64,000 bases of DNA from Litoreibacter roseus (lineage in GTDB: Bacteria; Pseudomonadota; Alphaproteobacteria; Rhodobacterales; Rhodobacteraceae). The stretch is taken from contig NZ_BLJE01000002.1 in NCBI RefSeq assembly GCF_009811795.1, positions 992,001 to 1,056,000 on the forward strand. Direction: 5' to 3'. Positions 1 to 8,308 of the stretch are shown in pieces. Each line of letters opens with the position of its first letter. Position 1 is the first letter of the stretch. The notes beneath the pieces are model-generated. The model ran no database searches and was not told the origin of the DNA. It worked only from the letters and a program-made list of their open reading frames with translations. Made by a program: the position numbers and the translations under genes.

Positions 1-1
1 G

Positions 2-982
2 ATCAACACGAACTGTGTTGTGCCACGGGCAGGACAGGTGTGGTCTTGGCAGGGCGAACCGACGCGGCTTGACGGGCCGCAATCTACATTGGTTCTGAGC
101 AATTCCGTCGAAGAAATCCGCCTGAAAGAGCGGATCTCCAACGCGATCGCGCGACGGGCGCAGGCGTCTGGTATTCCTTTTGATACAAAGCCGCCATCCG
201 AGTTCGAAGATGGAATGGGTGGATTCATTCTGTCTGACGGCGTCGATCGGTACAGGATGGTAGAGGTCGTCTCGCGTGGCGAGACGCTGCTATGGTGTGC
301 TGCAGGGCTGCCCCGGCCCGGCTGCATCTACACCGTTATTCACAGTGCCGATCAAGCGACCCTGCAACCCGCGGATGAAGGCGATGTAATTTGTTTTGTT
401 CAAGGCACGCGGATCAAAACGCTCGGCGGTGAACAATTGATCGAGCATCTTGAGCCTGGTGATCTCATTCAGACGAAGGACAATGGTCCCAAAAAGCTGC
501 TTTGGGTCGGCAAGAGGCCCATGCCCGATGCGCGGCTGGCGGCATTCAGGGACGAACGCCCCGTATGTATCCGGGCACAGGCCTTTGGGTTGGGCGGGCT
601 TGAAACGGACCTTTTGGTTTCACCCCAACATCGCGTCCTGTTGTCCGGCGACTGGGCACAGGCGCTTTTCAATCAATCAGAGGTTTTGGTGGCGGCTCGG
701 GATCTGATCAACGACCGAACCGTATTCGTTGATCACGCCGCATCGGAGATAACATATTATCACCTCTTGTTCGAAAATCACGAGATCCTGTGGGCCAATG
801 GCGTTGAGGCGGAAAGCTTTCACCCGGCAAATACCTCGCTTATGAGCGTGATGCCAAATGACCGGGATGTGCTGCTGGCACTTTACCCTGATCTTGAGAT
901 CGATCCCCACTCCTATGGTCCGTTCGCGCGCCGCAATTTGGATCGGGCGGAGGCCGCAATTCTTCTGCAATCGGCGCGTTGA
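2..982 (+). CDS. Hint domain-containing protein, 5' end outside window
   Basis: The frame is open to the left edge, so the true start probably lies upstream; a GTG at 20 is the first candidate inside and gives 320 residues. Counting from it, a Hint (Hedgehog/intein fold, Hint_2-like) domain spans about 123-270. It opens at Cys125 in a CFVQGTR motif, has SPQHRVLL at 201-208, and closes with an NHEILWANGVEAESF-type block near 253-267. Hint_2 proteins are abundant in Rhodobacterales and often sit on secreted RTX-type proteins, but no glycine-rich calcium repeats are visible here. Hint folds can perform self-cleavage; whether this one does is unknown. The final hydrophilic 50 residues are unassigned. 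Domain call confident, role unknown. Confidence 0.8.
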   Translation: MNTNCVVPRAGQVWSWQGEPTRLDGPQSTLVLSNSVEEIRLKERISNAIARRAQASGIPFDTKPPSEFEDGMGGFILSDGVDRYRMVEVVSRGETLLWCAAGLPRPGCIYTVIHSADQATLQPADEGDVICFVQGTRIKTLGGEQLIEHLEPGDLIQTKDNGPKKLLWVGKRPMPDARLAAFRDERPVCIRAQAFGLGGLETDLLVSPQHRVLLSGDWAQALFNQSEVLVAARDLINDRTVFVDHAASEITYYHLLFENHEILWANGVEAESFHPANTSLMSVMPNDRDVLLALYPDLEIDPHSYGPFARRNLDRAEAAILLQSAR

Positions 983-1006
983 CTCTGACATCTGGCGCTG
1001 TATAAG
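979..1006 (+). promoter_or_regulatory. Sigma-70-like promoter for rpsD
   Basis: TTGACT at 979-984 and TATAAG at 1001-1006 are separated by 16 bp. The -35 box overlaps the stop codon of the Hint gene, so rpsD can be transcribed independently with a leader of roughly 110 nt. Called from consensus only. Confidence 0.6.
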
Positions 1007-1027
1007 CGCGGCTTCATTGGTGTTGGT

Positions 1028-1047
1028 GGCCCCCGCAAGGGGATGCC
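1028..1047 (+). other. GNRA-capped hairpin in the rpsD leader
   Basis: CCCC (1031-1034) and GGGG (1039-1042) enclose a GCAA tetraloop. GGC (1028-1030) and GCC (1045-1047) extend the stem across a 2-nt bulge. It lies between the promoter and the rpsD start. S4 is a known autoregulator in other bacteria, so this could be a leader structure, but that is inference. Confidence 0.4.
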
Positions 1048-1120
1048 TGTCGGGAGAGATCCAAAGGACAACGCCCTTCATAGCCGCGATATCGCGGTGT
1101 TCTGACGAAGGAGACCAGCC

Positions 1121-1741
1121 GTGACCAAACGCACGTCTGCCAAATACAAAATTGATCGCCGCATGGGCGAAAACATTTGGGGCCGCCCCAAATCCCCCGT
1201 AAATCGCCGTGAGTATGGCCCCGGCCAACACGGTCAGCGCCGCAAAGGCAAGCTCAGTGACTTCGGTCTGCAGCTGCGCGCCAAGCAGAAGCTGAAGGGC
1301 TACTACGGCGACCTGACCGAGAAGCAGTTCCGCCGCATCTATAAAGAAGCCGAGCGGGTCAAGGGTGACACAGGTGAAAATCTGATCGGCTTGCTCGAGC
1401 GTCGCCTGGATGCAGTTGTTTACCGTGCGAAATTCGTGCCGACCGTTTTTGCGGCCCGCCAGTTTGTGAACCACGGCCACGTCAGGGTGAACGGCAAGAA
1501 GGTCAACATTCCATCTTACCGCGTCAAGGAAGGCGACCTGATCGAAGTGCGCGACCGGTCCAAGCAAATGGCGCTGGTGATGGAAGCCGCCGCTCTGCCA
1601 GAGCGCGACGTGCCCGATTATCTTGACGTCGACCACTCCAAAATGACCGCGACATTCACGCGGACCCCGGGTCTGGGCGATGTGCCTTACCCTGTGATGA
1701 TGGAACCGAACCTCGTCATCGAATACTACGCGCAGAACTAA
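1121..1741 (+). CDS. rpsD: 30S ribosomal protein S4
   Basis: Primary rRNA-binding protein that nucleates assembly of the 30S body and contributes to translational accuracy. At 206 residues it has the normal length of alphaproteobacterial S4. The N-terminal S4 domain shows the basic RRxYGPGQHG segment near 29-38, and the S4 RNA-binding domain covers about 96-160 with [19 protein letters not shown]. There are no cysteines, so this is the zinc-free form. The start is GTG, preceded by AAGGAG about 10 nt upstream. It stands alone, as is common in this group, with its own promoter and a strong terminator. Confidence 0.97.
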   Translation: MTKRTSAKYKIDRRMGENIWGRPKSPVNRREYGPGQHGQRRKGKLSDFGLQLRAKQKLKGYYGDLTEKQFRRIYKEAERVKGDTGENLIGLLERRLDAVVYRAKFVPTVFAARQFVNHGHVRVNGKKVNIPSYRVKEGDLIEVRDRSKQMALVMEAAALPERDVPDYLDVDHSKMTATFTRTPGLGDVPYPVMMEPNLVIEYYAQN

Positions 1742-1764
1742 GCTGCTTCAGACATTCCAGAAAA

Positions 1765-1796
1765 GGCCGCGCTATATACTTGGCGCGGCCTTTTTT
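1765..1796 (+). terminator. Rho-independent terminator after rpsD
   Basis: A perfect 8-bp stem GGCCGCGC/GCGCGGCC (1765-1772 with 1783-1790) has a 10-nt loop and is followed by six T residues. It overlaps the last codons of the convergent acyl-CoA synthetase remnant. Confidence 0.9.
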
Positions 1797-2831
1797 ATTT
1801 GGCGCTGTATCATCTCGGCAAGCTTCAGGCGCTGAATTTTGCCGGACGGACCCTTGGGCAGCTCACTTAAGACATGAATGTATTCTGGCGATTTGAAGGG
1901 GCCAAGCCGCGCTCTGCACAGATCAAGTAAGCTTTTTCCGACACCTGTGAGCCGGGCCTCACGCAAACCGCTGCCTCCACCGTCTCGTCGTAGCTCTTGC
2001 AAGGTCGCGCGAAGGCGGCGGCCTCGATAACGTCCGGCTGAGCATAAAGCACTTCGTCAATGTGACCCAGATCGCCAGCCAACAGCCAGTCACCGGCGAA
2101 TGCCTTCTGAGTTGCATCCGGATTGTCGAGGTATTCCAGCATGACATTTGGTTCTCGGATCACGATCTGACCCTCTTGCATGGGCATCGCTCGCTCAAAA
2201 TCCGGGTTTAAGATACAGACATCGTTGCCGTACCAGATCCCCGGGGTAGCCAATCTTGCGAATGCCGGGCAGCACAGGGTTTGACAAGATCTGTGCCGCA
2301 GTTTCCGTGAGCCCTATCGTTTCCACAAGCGGGAAGTTGAGCCTGCTTTCGAAAGCCGTTTGTGTTTCGACCGCAAGGGCGGATGACGCCGACCTTCCAA
2401 AGCAGACGCAGCGCTGCAGGTCCGCGCTGGGGTTCGCTTCGTTGTACAGCAAATGACTGATGATGGTCGACAAAACCGAAAACCAAGTCGCATGCGCCTG
2501 CTCTGCCTGCTCCCAGAATTTCGTTGCAGAGAACCGGGACGTCATCGCGGGCGATTCGCCTGAGACCAAAGGACCCCATCATCGTCACGCACAAGCCGCT
2601 GTGGGGTAGATTGGCTGGACGCAAAACCCTCTGTTGGACGGCCACAGATCATACGAGATGGCTGTGGTCCAGCCGCCCGCCAGAGTGCTCGCTTGCCTCA
2701 TTGTGTAGGGTGGTCCATGTCACTTCTTCCCGGGTCTCCGGGAACACGATAGCGACGTCATCGCTGCTGGCCTGTGCGTCCAACCAATCGCCCACGGTGC
2801 CAGTTGATGGCATCGACGGGCCGAGGATCAT
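1772..2831 (-). pseudogene. Acyl-CoA synthetase (AMP-forming ligase), degraded
   Basis: Recognisable pieces of one adenylate-forming ligase lie in order but in different frames. The N-terminal piece begins MILGPSMPSTGTVGDWLD (2831 downward). A middle piece has FWEQAEQAHATWFSVLSTIISHLL and GLTETAAQI (about 2530-2270). An A7/A8-like piece has GDWLLAGDLGHIDE (about 2110-2040). The tail carries the A10 lysine motif PKGPSGKIQRLKL (about 1860-1800). At least three frame changes and an in-frame stop at 2649 interrupt it. Roughly 200 residues that should hold the TSGTTG AMP-binding loop are missing between the first two pieces, and about 27 residues between A8 and the tail are also gone. It cannot make an active enzyme. 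Original substrate not determinable. Confidence 0.85.
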
Positions 2832-2953
2832 TTCTCGACCTTACCCAATACCCTGAGAACATGTCCTCCATTGAAGGTTCGTCCGATGCTATCTCGCGGA
2901 CATTCGTAGACGGTCCTGCGACCGCCCCAAGCGGCGTTAGAGCGGGCACGCCA

Positions 2954-4324
2954 TCAATCATCCTGTCGCGCACTTGGAAGGTGCAGCTTGACCGTCAGCC
3001 CATCAGGCGACGGATCCAGCGTGAGCCTGCCCCCGTGCTGCTTTGCGACTGTCTGCGCAATGGGCAACCCCAGACCGCTGCCCTGCGCGGGGGCGGGTTG
3101 GCTGAACCGTTCAAGCACGATGTCTATATCTTCCGAAGGGATACCTTGGCCGTTATCTCGCACGATAAGTTCGGCACCGTCGTTCGTTTTCAGTACGATA
3201 ACCTCCACTTTTGACAAACCAAGCCCGCCATGGGTCAGAGCGTTGTCGATCAGGTTTCGCAGCGCTTCGCCCAGCATCAGTGCGTCTCCTGTCACCCACG
3301 CTGGTTCTGAGGCTGGCGTGTATGTGAGTTCGACAGAGCCACTTGTAACCGAGCGCACCACCGATGAAACGAGCGTGTTCAGGTCGATAGACTCTGCTGT
3401 GATATCCAGTGCCAAGGCGCTCGCCCGTTCATAGGTCAGCATCTTTTCAGCCAGATCACCCGCATGGCGCGCAGCGTCTAGAAGCTCCTTACTGCGGGAC
3501 TGCGACGTCTCCAGATCACGCGCGGATGATACGGCCTCCGCCATGGCCTGAATGCCGGCAATCGGATTGCGCAGTTGATGCGCTGCGTTCGAAATGAAAT
3601 CTGTTTTTTCCTGCATTGTGGCGGACACCTGATCGAGCAGCGTGTTCAGGGTCGCAGTCACACCTCGCACCTCCCGCGGCACGGGCCTGCGGATAGGGGC
3701 GAGGTCATCCGGCGATCTCAACGCGATAGCCTCTTCAAGATCGGCGAGCGGACGCAAGCCGAGCCTAATGCCAAACCAGACGACGAGGGCGACGGTCGCG
3801 ATCAGAATGGCAATGCCGGTGAATGTCCGCGTTGCGATGGCCCGCAGGAGGTTGTTTCTCACAGCGATGTCCTGCCAGACCGTAAAGGTGAACTCGCCGG
3901 ATAGCCCTGCGATCTGCATGCGCTCGCGCAGTTGCAAGGCGCGCACCTGCCGGTTTTGGTATGTTCCCTCAAAGTAGCTGTAGGGCACCTCCGCTTCTTC
4001 CAACTCTGTCCCGGGGTCGCGGACAGGTGGTGTGGCATAGCCGATGACGAAGGAGCCGTCCGGCGCGTATACATGGTAGTAGACCAGGCCAATAGACGCG
4101 TCCTGCAGCAGATCGAGGGTTTCAAAGGACAACGCCTCTCCGTCGGAAGATGCCACATCGCGGGTCACAGCCAGCGCGGTTGACAGCAGCATCCGGTCCA
4201 GCCGTGTGCTGGTTCGGTCTTGCGCGTCCTGATATTCGAAAAGCCCAAGAACGGTCGCGATAAATAGCAATGGGGCGAGAATGATGACCGTCAGACGGGT
4301 GCGAAGGGACGCGGCGCGTTTCAC
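2954..4324 (-). CDS. tctE: TctE-like sensor histidine kinase
   Basis: Membrane sensor kinase of 456 residues. TM1 is about 10-28, followed by a periplasmic sensor of about 130 residues, TM2 about 167-187 and a HAMP-like linker. The HisKA box has phospho-acceptor His249 in HQLRNP. The HATPase has an N-box with Asn357 and Asn361, G1 box DNGQGIP at 390-396 and G2 box GSGLGL at 415-420. All catalytic motifs are intact. It overlaps the upstream response regulator by ATGA, so the two are cotranslated. Its position divergent to a tricarboxylate transporter matches TctDE systems, which activate tctCBA in response to external tricarboxylates. The ligand itself is inferred from that context. Confidence 0.85.
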   Translation of the reverse strand: MKRAASLRTRLTVIILAPLLFIATVLGLFEYQDAQDRTSTRLDRMLLSTALAVTRDVASSDGEALSFETLDLLQDASIGLVYYHVYAPDGSFVIGYATPPVRDPGTELEEAEVPYSYFEGTYQNRQVRALQLRERMQIAGLSGEFTFTVWQDIAVRNNLLRAIATRTFTGIAILIATVALVVWFGIRLGLRPLADLEEAIALRSPDDLAPIRRPVPREVRGVTATLNTLLDQVSATMQEKTDFISNAAHQLRNPIAGIQAMAEAVSSARDLETSQSRSKELLDAARHAGDLAEKMLTYERASALALDITAESIDLNTLVSSVVRSVTSGSVELTYTPASEPAWVTGDALMLGEALRNLIDNALTHGGLGLSKVEVIVLKTNDGAELIVRDNGQGIPSEDIDIVLERFSQPAPAQGSGLGLPIAQTVAKQHGGRLTLDPSPDGLTVKLHLPSARQDD

Positions 4325-4992
4325 CCGCCGACCTCCTCCATCTGATATCCCAGACCGCGCTGCACGCGGATTGAGATATTGTAAGGACGTAGTCGCTTGC
4401 GCAAGCGCGAGATGTAGACCTCTACCACGGATGCATCGACGTCGGCGCCTATCCCATACAACTGGTCCAGCAGTACGTCTTTCGACAAGGTGCGCCCGCG
4501 CGCGTTGAGCAGAGCCTCGAAGGCAGACAACTCAAGTCGCGGGATCTCCAGCGCGGTGTCACCGTCCAGAACCTGACGGGAGGTCTCATCAAATCGGAGG
4601 CGCCCAATCTGGCGGAAGACAGGTTCTGGTCGGGGTCGCCGCCGTGCAAGCGCACGAACACGGGCGGCGAGTTCCGACATTTCAAACGGCTTGATCAGAT
4701 AGTCATCGGCGCCTGCGTCCAAGCCCTGTATCCGGTCAGATGTTTCCGCGCGCGCCGTCAGCAAAAGAACGGGGCGCATGTCCTCACGTGCCCGCAGCCT
4801 GCGCAGAATCTCAAGCCCGTCCACGCCCGGCAAGTTGACGTCAAGGATTACAACGTCAGAGCTTTCGTCGCGCAGAAACTCATCCGCCGCATTTCCATCT
4901 TCCAAGATGTCTACCGCATGACCTGCGTCGCGCAAAACATAGGCAATCCCTTTAGCGACACCGGGATTGTCCTCGACAATTGTAATGCGCAC
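4321..4992 (-). CDS. tctD: TctD-like OmpR-family response regulator
   Basis: DNA-binding response regulator of 223 residues. The receiver domain has acidic Glu7/Asp8, phospho-acceptor Asp51, Thr79 and Lys101 in IKPF. An OmpR/PhoB winged helix follows from about 125 to the end. The GTG at 4992 is chosen because GGAG lies 6 nt upstream and gives the usual 223-residue length; an ATG at 5034 would add 14 atypical residues. The gene is first in the tctD-tctE operon and divergent from tctC across about 140 bp, where its binding site is expected. I did not find a convincing repeat there. Confidence 0.87.
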   Translation of the reverse strand: MRITIVEDNPGVAKGIAYVLRDAGHAVDILEDGNAADEFLRDESSDVVILDVNLPGVDGLEILRRLRAREDMRPVLLLTARAETSDRIQGLDAGADDYLIKPFEMSELAARVRALARRRPRPEPVFRQIGRLRFDETSRQVLDGDTALEIPRLELSAFEALLNARGRTLSKDVLLDQLYGIGADVDASVVEVYISRLRKRLRPYNISIRVQRGLGYQMEEVGG

Positions 4993-5134
4993 GGTAGGCT
5001 CCAAAATCGATAGTGCGGTGCAAGGTTCACGCAAGTTTCAGGCGACAGACATTGCTCATCTCGCAGGGGCAGGACAACCCCGGCGACTAATTAATTCTCG
5101 ACGATGAGATCGAAGAGACACTGGGAGGTACTTT

Positions 5135-6226
5135 ATGTCCAATACAAATCTGACATGTGGGGTGTTGGTTGCTGCGGCACTTGGGGTTGCGCCTCAGGCG
5201 TTTGCCGCGGGTCATGGAATCGACTTGGCAGGCAAGACCGTCGAGTTCGTTATTCCGTTTTCCGAAAGCGGTGGATCTGCAAAGTGGGCGAATTTCTACG
5301 CGCCACTTCTGAGTGAAGCGCTGCCTGGCAACCCGACGGTTGTCGTGAAGTTTATGCCGGGTGCTGGCTCGACCAAAGGGGCAAACTGGTTCCAGGAACA
5401 GGAATATGATGATGGAACGCTGATCTTTGGATCATCGGGTTCCACGCAGTTTCCATACCTGTTGAACGATCCGCGCGTGAAATATGAGTACGGTGACTGG
5501 AACGTTGTGCTTGCCTCTGGAACAGGTGGTGTTGCCTATCTTCCGCCTGATCTGGGCGACCGCTTTGACGGTGATGCGGACGATCTGAAAGACGTCGACT
5601 TCATCTACGGCTCCCAAGGAGCCACGCGGCTTGATCTTGTCCCGCTTCTCGCGTGGGAAATGCTCGGTATGAATGTCGAGCCGGTGTTCGGCATCAAAGG
5701 GCGCGGCGACGGTCGTTTGATGTTTGAGCGCGGTGAGGCCAACATCGACTACCAAACATCGTCTTCCTACCTCAAAGGCGTTGTGCCACTGGTGGAAGAA
5801 GGGCAAGCGGTTCCCATGATGTCTTGGGGTGCATTGGATGAGAACGGCGACATCGTTCGGGATCCGACGTTCCCTGACATGCCGACCTTCAAAGAAGTGT
5901 GTGAAGCGACCGAAGGGTGCGAGACTTCCGGCGAACAGTGGGAAGCGTGGAAAGCCTTTTTCATCGCAGGTTTCCCGGCTCAAAAGATGGTTTTCCTGCC
6001 TAAGGGTGCCTCTGACGATGCCATAGCAACCTACACTGACGCTTTTGAGACTATAAAGGCCCGCGAAGATTTCACCGAGATTTCGGCGGCACGTCTGGGC
6101 GTGTACCCGCAGATGACAGGTGACAAGGCAAAAGCCACGTTGGCTCAAGGAACCCAAGTTCCTGAAGAAGCCAAGGCTTTCGTAACGAACTGGCTGAACG
6201 AGCGCTACGGCGTTTCGTTAAACTAA
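5135..6226 (+). CDS. tctC: TctC-like tricarboxylate-binding periplasmic protein
   Basis: Substrate-binding subunit of a tripartite tricarboxylate transporter, 363 residues. A signal peptide covers residues 1 to about 25, ending QAFA. The mature start VEFVIPFSESGGSAKWANF and the FMPGAGSTKGANWF segment (about 72-85) are characteristic of the TctC/Bug fold, which cradles a carboxylate with the two N-terminal loops. GGGAGG lies about 5 nt before the ATG. It is first in the operon, followed by a strong hairpin and then the permease gene, an order that favours excess binding protein. The ligand is probably a tri- or dicarboxylate, inferred from family and from the isomerase two genes downstream. 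Confidence 0.85.
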   Translation: MSNTNLTCGVLVAAALGVAPQAFAAGHGIDLAGKTVEFVIPFSESGGSAKWANFYAPLLSEALPGNPTVVVKFMPGAGSTKGANWFQEQEYDDGTLIFGSSGSTQFPYLLNDPRVKYEYGDWNVVLASGTGGVAYLPPDLGDRFDGDADDLKDVDFIYGSQGATRLDLVPLLAWEMLGMNVEPVFGIKGRGDGRLMFERGEANIDYQTSSSYLKGVVPLVEEGQAVPMMSWGALDENGDIVRDPTFPDMPTFKEVCEATEGCETSGEQWEAWKAFFIAGFPAQKMVFLPKGASDDAIATYTDAFETIKAREDFTEISAARLGVYPQMTGDKAKATLAQGTQVPEEAKAFVTNWLNERYGVSLN

Positions 6227-6236
6227 GCCACCACTC

Positions 6237-6271
6237 CCCCTCCCGTAATTTAAGCGGGAGGGGACCCTTTT
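6237..6271 (+). terminator. Intercistronic hairpin between tctC and tctA
   Basis: A perfect 9-bp GC-rich stem (6237-6245 with 6255-6263, loop of 9 nt) is followed by ACCC and four T residues. The spaced, short T tract suggests partial termination or 3'-end protection of the tctC message rather than a full stop. Either would raise binding protein over permease. Confidence 0.6.
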
Positions 6272-6292
6272 CTGATATCCCCGGGGGTCATC

Positions 6293-8308
6293 ATGGACCT
6301 GCTCGCCACCGCTCTCCCAGCTTTGGGGGAGGCGTTTTCTCTTATTCTGCAGCCTCAACAGTTGATGTTCCTTGTCTTGGGCGTGCTGCTCGGGCTGTCC
6401 GTTGGCGTTTTTCCAGGTTTGGGCGGGATTGCTGGCCTGTCCCTCGTACTGCCTTTCGTTTTTGGGATGGACCCTGTCTCGGGCCTTGCGCTGATGGTGG
6501 GGCTGATCGCGGTGATCCCAACCTCCGATACGTTTGCCAGTGTGCTCATGGGCATACCCGGATCATCTGCGTCGCAAGCCACAGTTTTGGACGGCTTCCC
6601 GATGGCCAAGAAGGGACAGGCCGCGCGGGCTTTATCGGCGGCCTTCACATCGTCCCTGTTTGGCGGGTTACTGGGCGCGTCCGTTCTGACGTTCTTCATA
6701 CTGATCGCGCGACCTTTGGTTCTTGCTTTCGGTCTGCCGGAAATGCTGATGATCACCATTCTGGGCTTGTCGATGGTGGCCATTCTTGCCGGGCGGGTGC
6801 CGCTGAAGGGCGTTGCGGCAGCATGTCTTGGCCTGCTGGTTGGAACGATTGGCGAGGCTGGCGCAGGCGGCAGTCTGCGGATGGCGACATATGACATTCC
6901 CTATCTGACGGACGGCCTTAAGCTGGTCATCGTGGGTCTCGGCATTTTCGCCATCCCGGAGATCATCGCACTGCTGCGCCAAGATCGCTCGATCTCGAAG
7001 GACTCGACCCTCGGCGCGGGATGGCTGGTCGGCGTGAAGGATTGGTGGGCCAATATCTGGCTCAGCATTCGATGCTCGATTATCGGTGTCATTGTAGGCG
7101 TTATTCCCGGCCTTGGCGGATCTGTCGTCGACTGGATCGCATATGGGCACACAGTTCAAAGCACCAAAGATAAGTCAAATTTTGGATCCGGAGAAGTGCG
7201 CGGCGTGATCGGTCCGGAAAGCTCGAACAACGCCAAAGAGGGCGGCGGGCTCGTACCAACGCTGATTTTCGGCATCCCCGGGTCCGGATCCATGGCGGTT
7301 TTCATCGGTGGTATGGCCCTTTTGGGCTACGATGCCGGCCCACAACTGATCCAGAACGATCTGGACATCACCTACACGATCGTGTGGAGCCTTGCGCTGG
7401 CCAATGTCATTGGCGCGGGACTGTGTATCGGCTTGTCACCTGCAATTGCGCGTTTGACGACGATCCGCTTCACACTCCTCGCACCGTTTTTGTTCATGAT
7501 GATCAGCTTTGCCGCGTTTCAGTCGCGGCAGTCGCTTGGTGATCTGGTCGCGCTCTTCGCGGTGGGGCTGGTCGGCATCTTCCTGCGCCGGTTCGATTGG
7601 TCGCGTCCAGCGTTCCTGATTGGGTTCGTACTGTCTCATCAAGCCGAGAACTTCTCGAACATGGCGAACCAGATTGCAAGGTCGCGATTCCGTCGCAGTT
7701 TTGAGGAAGGATTTGAGTATCTGGCGTCGCCCATCGTGCTGGTCCTGCTGGCGGTGACCGTGATTTCCGTCTTGGTCGGAATGCGTCAGGCCAAGCAAAT
7801 TCTACCCGAAGGCGTTGTTCCCACGGGTAAGAAACGAGCGCCGATTATTTTCCTGCTATGCATTCTTGCCTATGTCTCAACGGCCCTCGTCAATGCCTTG
7901 ATGATTGATCTGATGAGCGACAAGATATTCCCTGTCACGATTGCCACTGTGGCAGTGGTCGCCTGTTTGCTCTTGCTGCTGCAGATGATGTTCAAGCCAG
8001 AGACCGATGCGATTTTCGCTGACCGTGAAGCGTCAGGCGAGGATGCCGAGGCGCCCCATGGATTGTGGGGAACCCTTGCTTGGTTCGGACTGCTGCTGTT
8101 CTTGTCATCACTTCTCGGCTTCATCTTGGCGCTGACGATCTTCCTACTCACCTTCTTGCGGCTGAGGGCCGCGTGCAGTTGGGGACTGACGCTCTTACTG
8201 TCGGCCTTCGGTCTGGCTTTTATGCTGATGATGGCAGGTGTTCTGCGCCGTGACTTCCCGCCGGGGCTGCTGCAGGAATATGTTGATCTACCGTGGCCAC
8301 TGACGTGA
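6293..8308 (+). CDS. tctA: Tripartite tricarboxylate transporter permease, TctA-TctB fusion
   Basis: Inner-membrane permease of 671 residues. About 1-505 is the large TctA subunit, with its duplicated glycine-rich signature VFPGLGG near 38-44 and VIPGLGG near 268-274, each followed by a conserved IPGS block (GIPGSSASQA, GIPGSGSMAV). From about 515 to the end is a four-helix segment with a central acidic loop (DREASGEDAEAP), matching the small TctB subunit in size and topology. TctA alone is usually about 500 residues and TctB about 150, and no separate tctB is present. The gene therefore appears to encode both membrane subunits in one chain. Its end overlaps the next gene by 16 nt. Confidence 0.87.
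   Translation: MDLLATALPALGEAFSLILQPQQLMFLVLGVLLGLSVGVFPGLGGIAGLSLVLPFVFGMDPVSGLALMVGLIAVIPTSDTFASVLMGIPGSSASQATVLDGFPMAKKGQAARALSAAFTSSLFGGLLGASVLTFFILIARPLVLAFGLPEMLMITILGLSMVAILAGRVPLKGVAAACLGLLVGTIGEAGAGGSLRMATYDIPYLTDGLKLVIVGLGIFAIPEIIALLRQDRSISKDSTLGAGWLVGVKDWWANIWLSIRCSIIGVIVGVIPGLGGSVVDWIAYGHTVQSTKDKSNFGSGEVRGVIGPESSNNAKEGGGLVPTLIFGIPGSGSMAVFIGGMALLGYDAGPQLIQNDLDITYTIVWSLALANVIGAGLCIGLSPAIARLTTIRFTLLAPFLFMMISFAAFQSRQSLGDLVALFAVGLVGIFLRRFDWSRPAFLIGFVLSHQAENFSNMANQIARSRFRRSFEEGFEYLASPIVLVLLAVTVISVLVGMRQAKQILPEGVVPTGKKRAPIIFLLCILAYVSTALVNALMIDLMSDKIFPVTIATVAVVACLLLLLQMMFKPETDAIFADREASGEDAEAPHGLWGTLAWFGLLLFLSSLLGFILALTIFLLTFLRLRAACSWGLTLLLSAFGLAFMLMMAGVLRRDFPPGLLQEYVDLPWPLT

Noticed and set aside
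677-1636. Long minus-strand open frame opposite the Hint gene and rpsD
   Set aside because: It is antisense to two well-supported genes, its product shows no known motif, and rpsD codon pattern explains the open frame.
2758-2973. Minus-strand 71-residue frame between the histidine kinase and the acyl-CoA synthetase remnant
   Set aside because: It overlaps both neighbours. One stretch looks coding-like, perhaps a leftover of a lost gene, but I could not assign it.
5035-5134. TctD binding site in the tctD-tctC intergenic region
   Set aside because: A weak GATGAG/CTCATC pair is visible, but no direct repeat with OmpR-type spacing could be defended.
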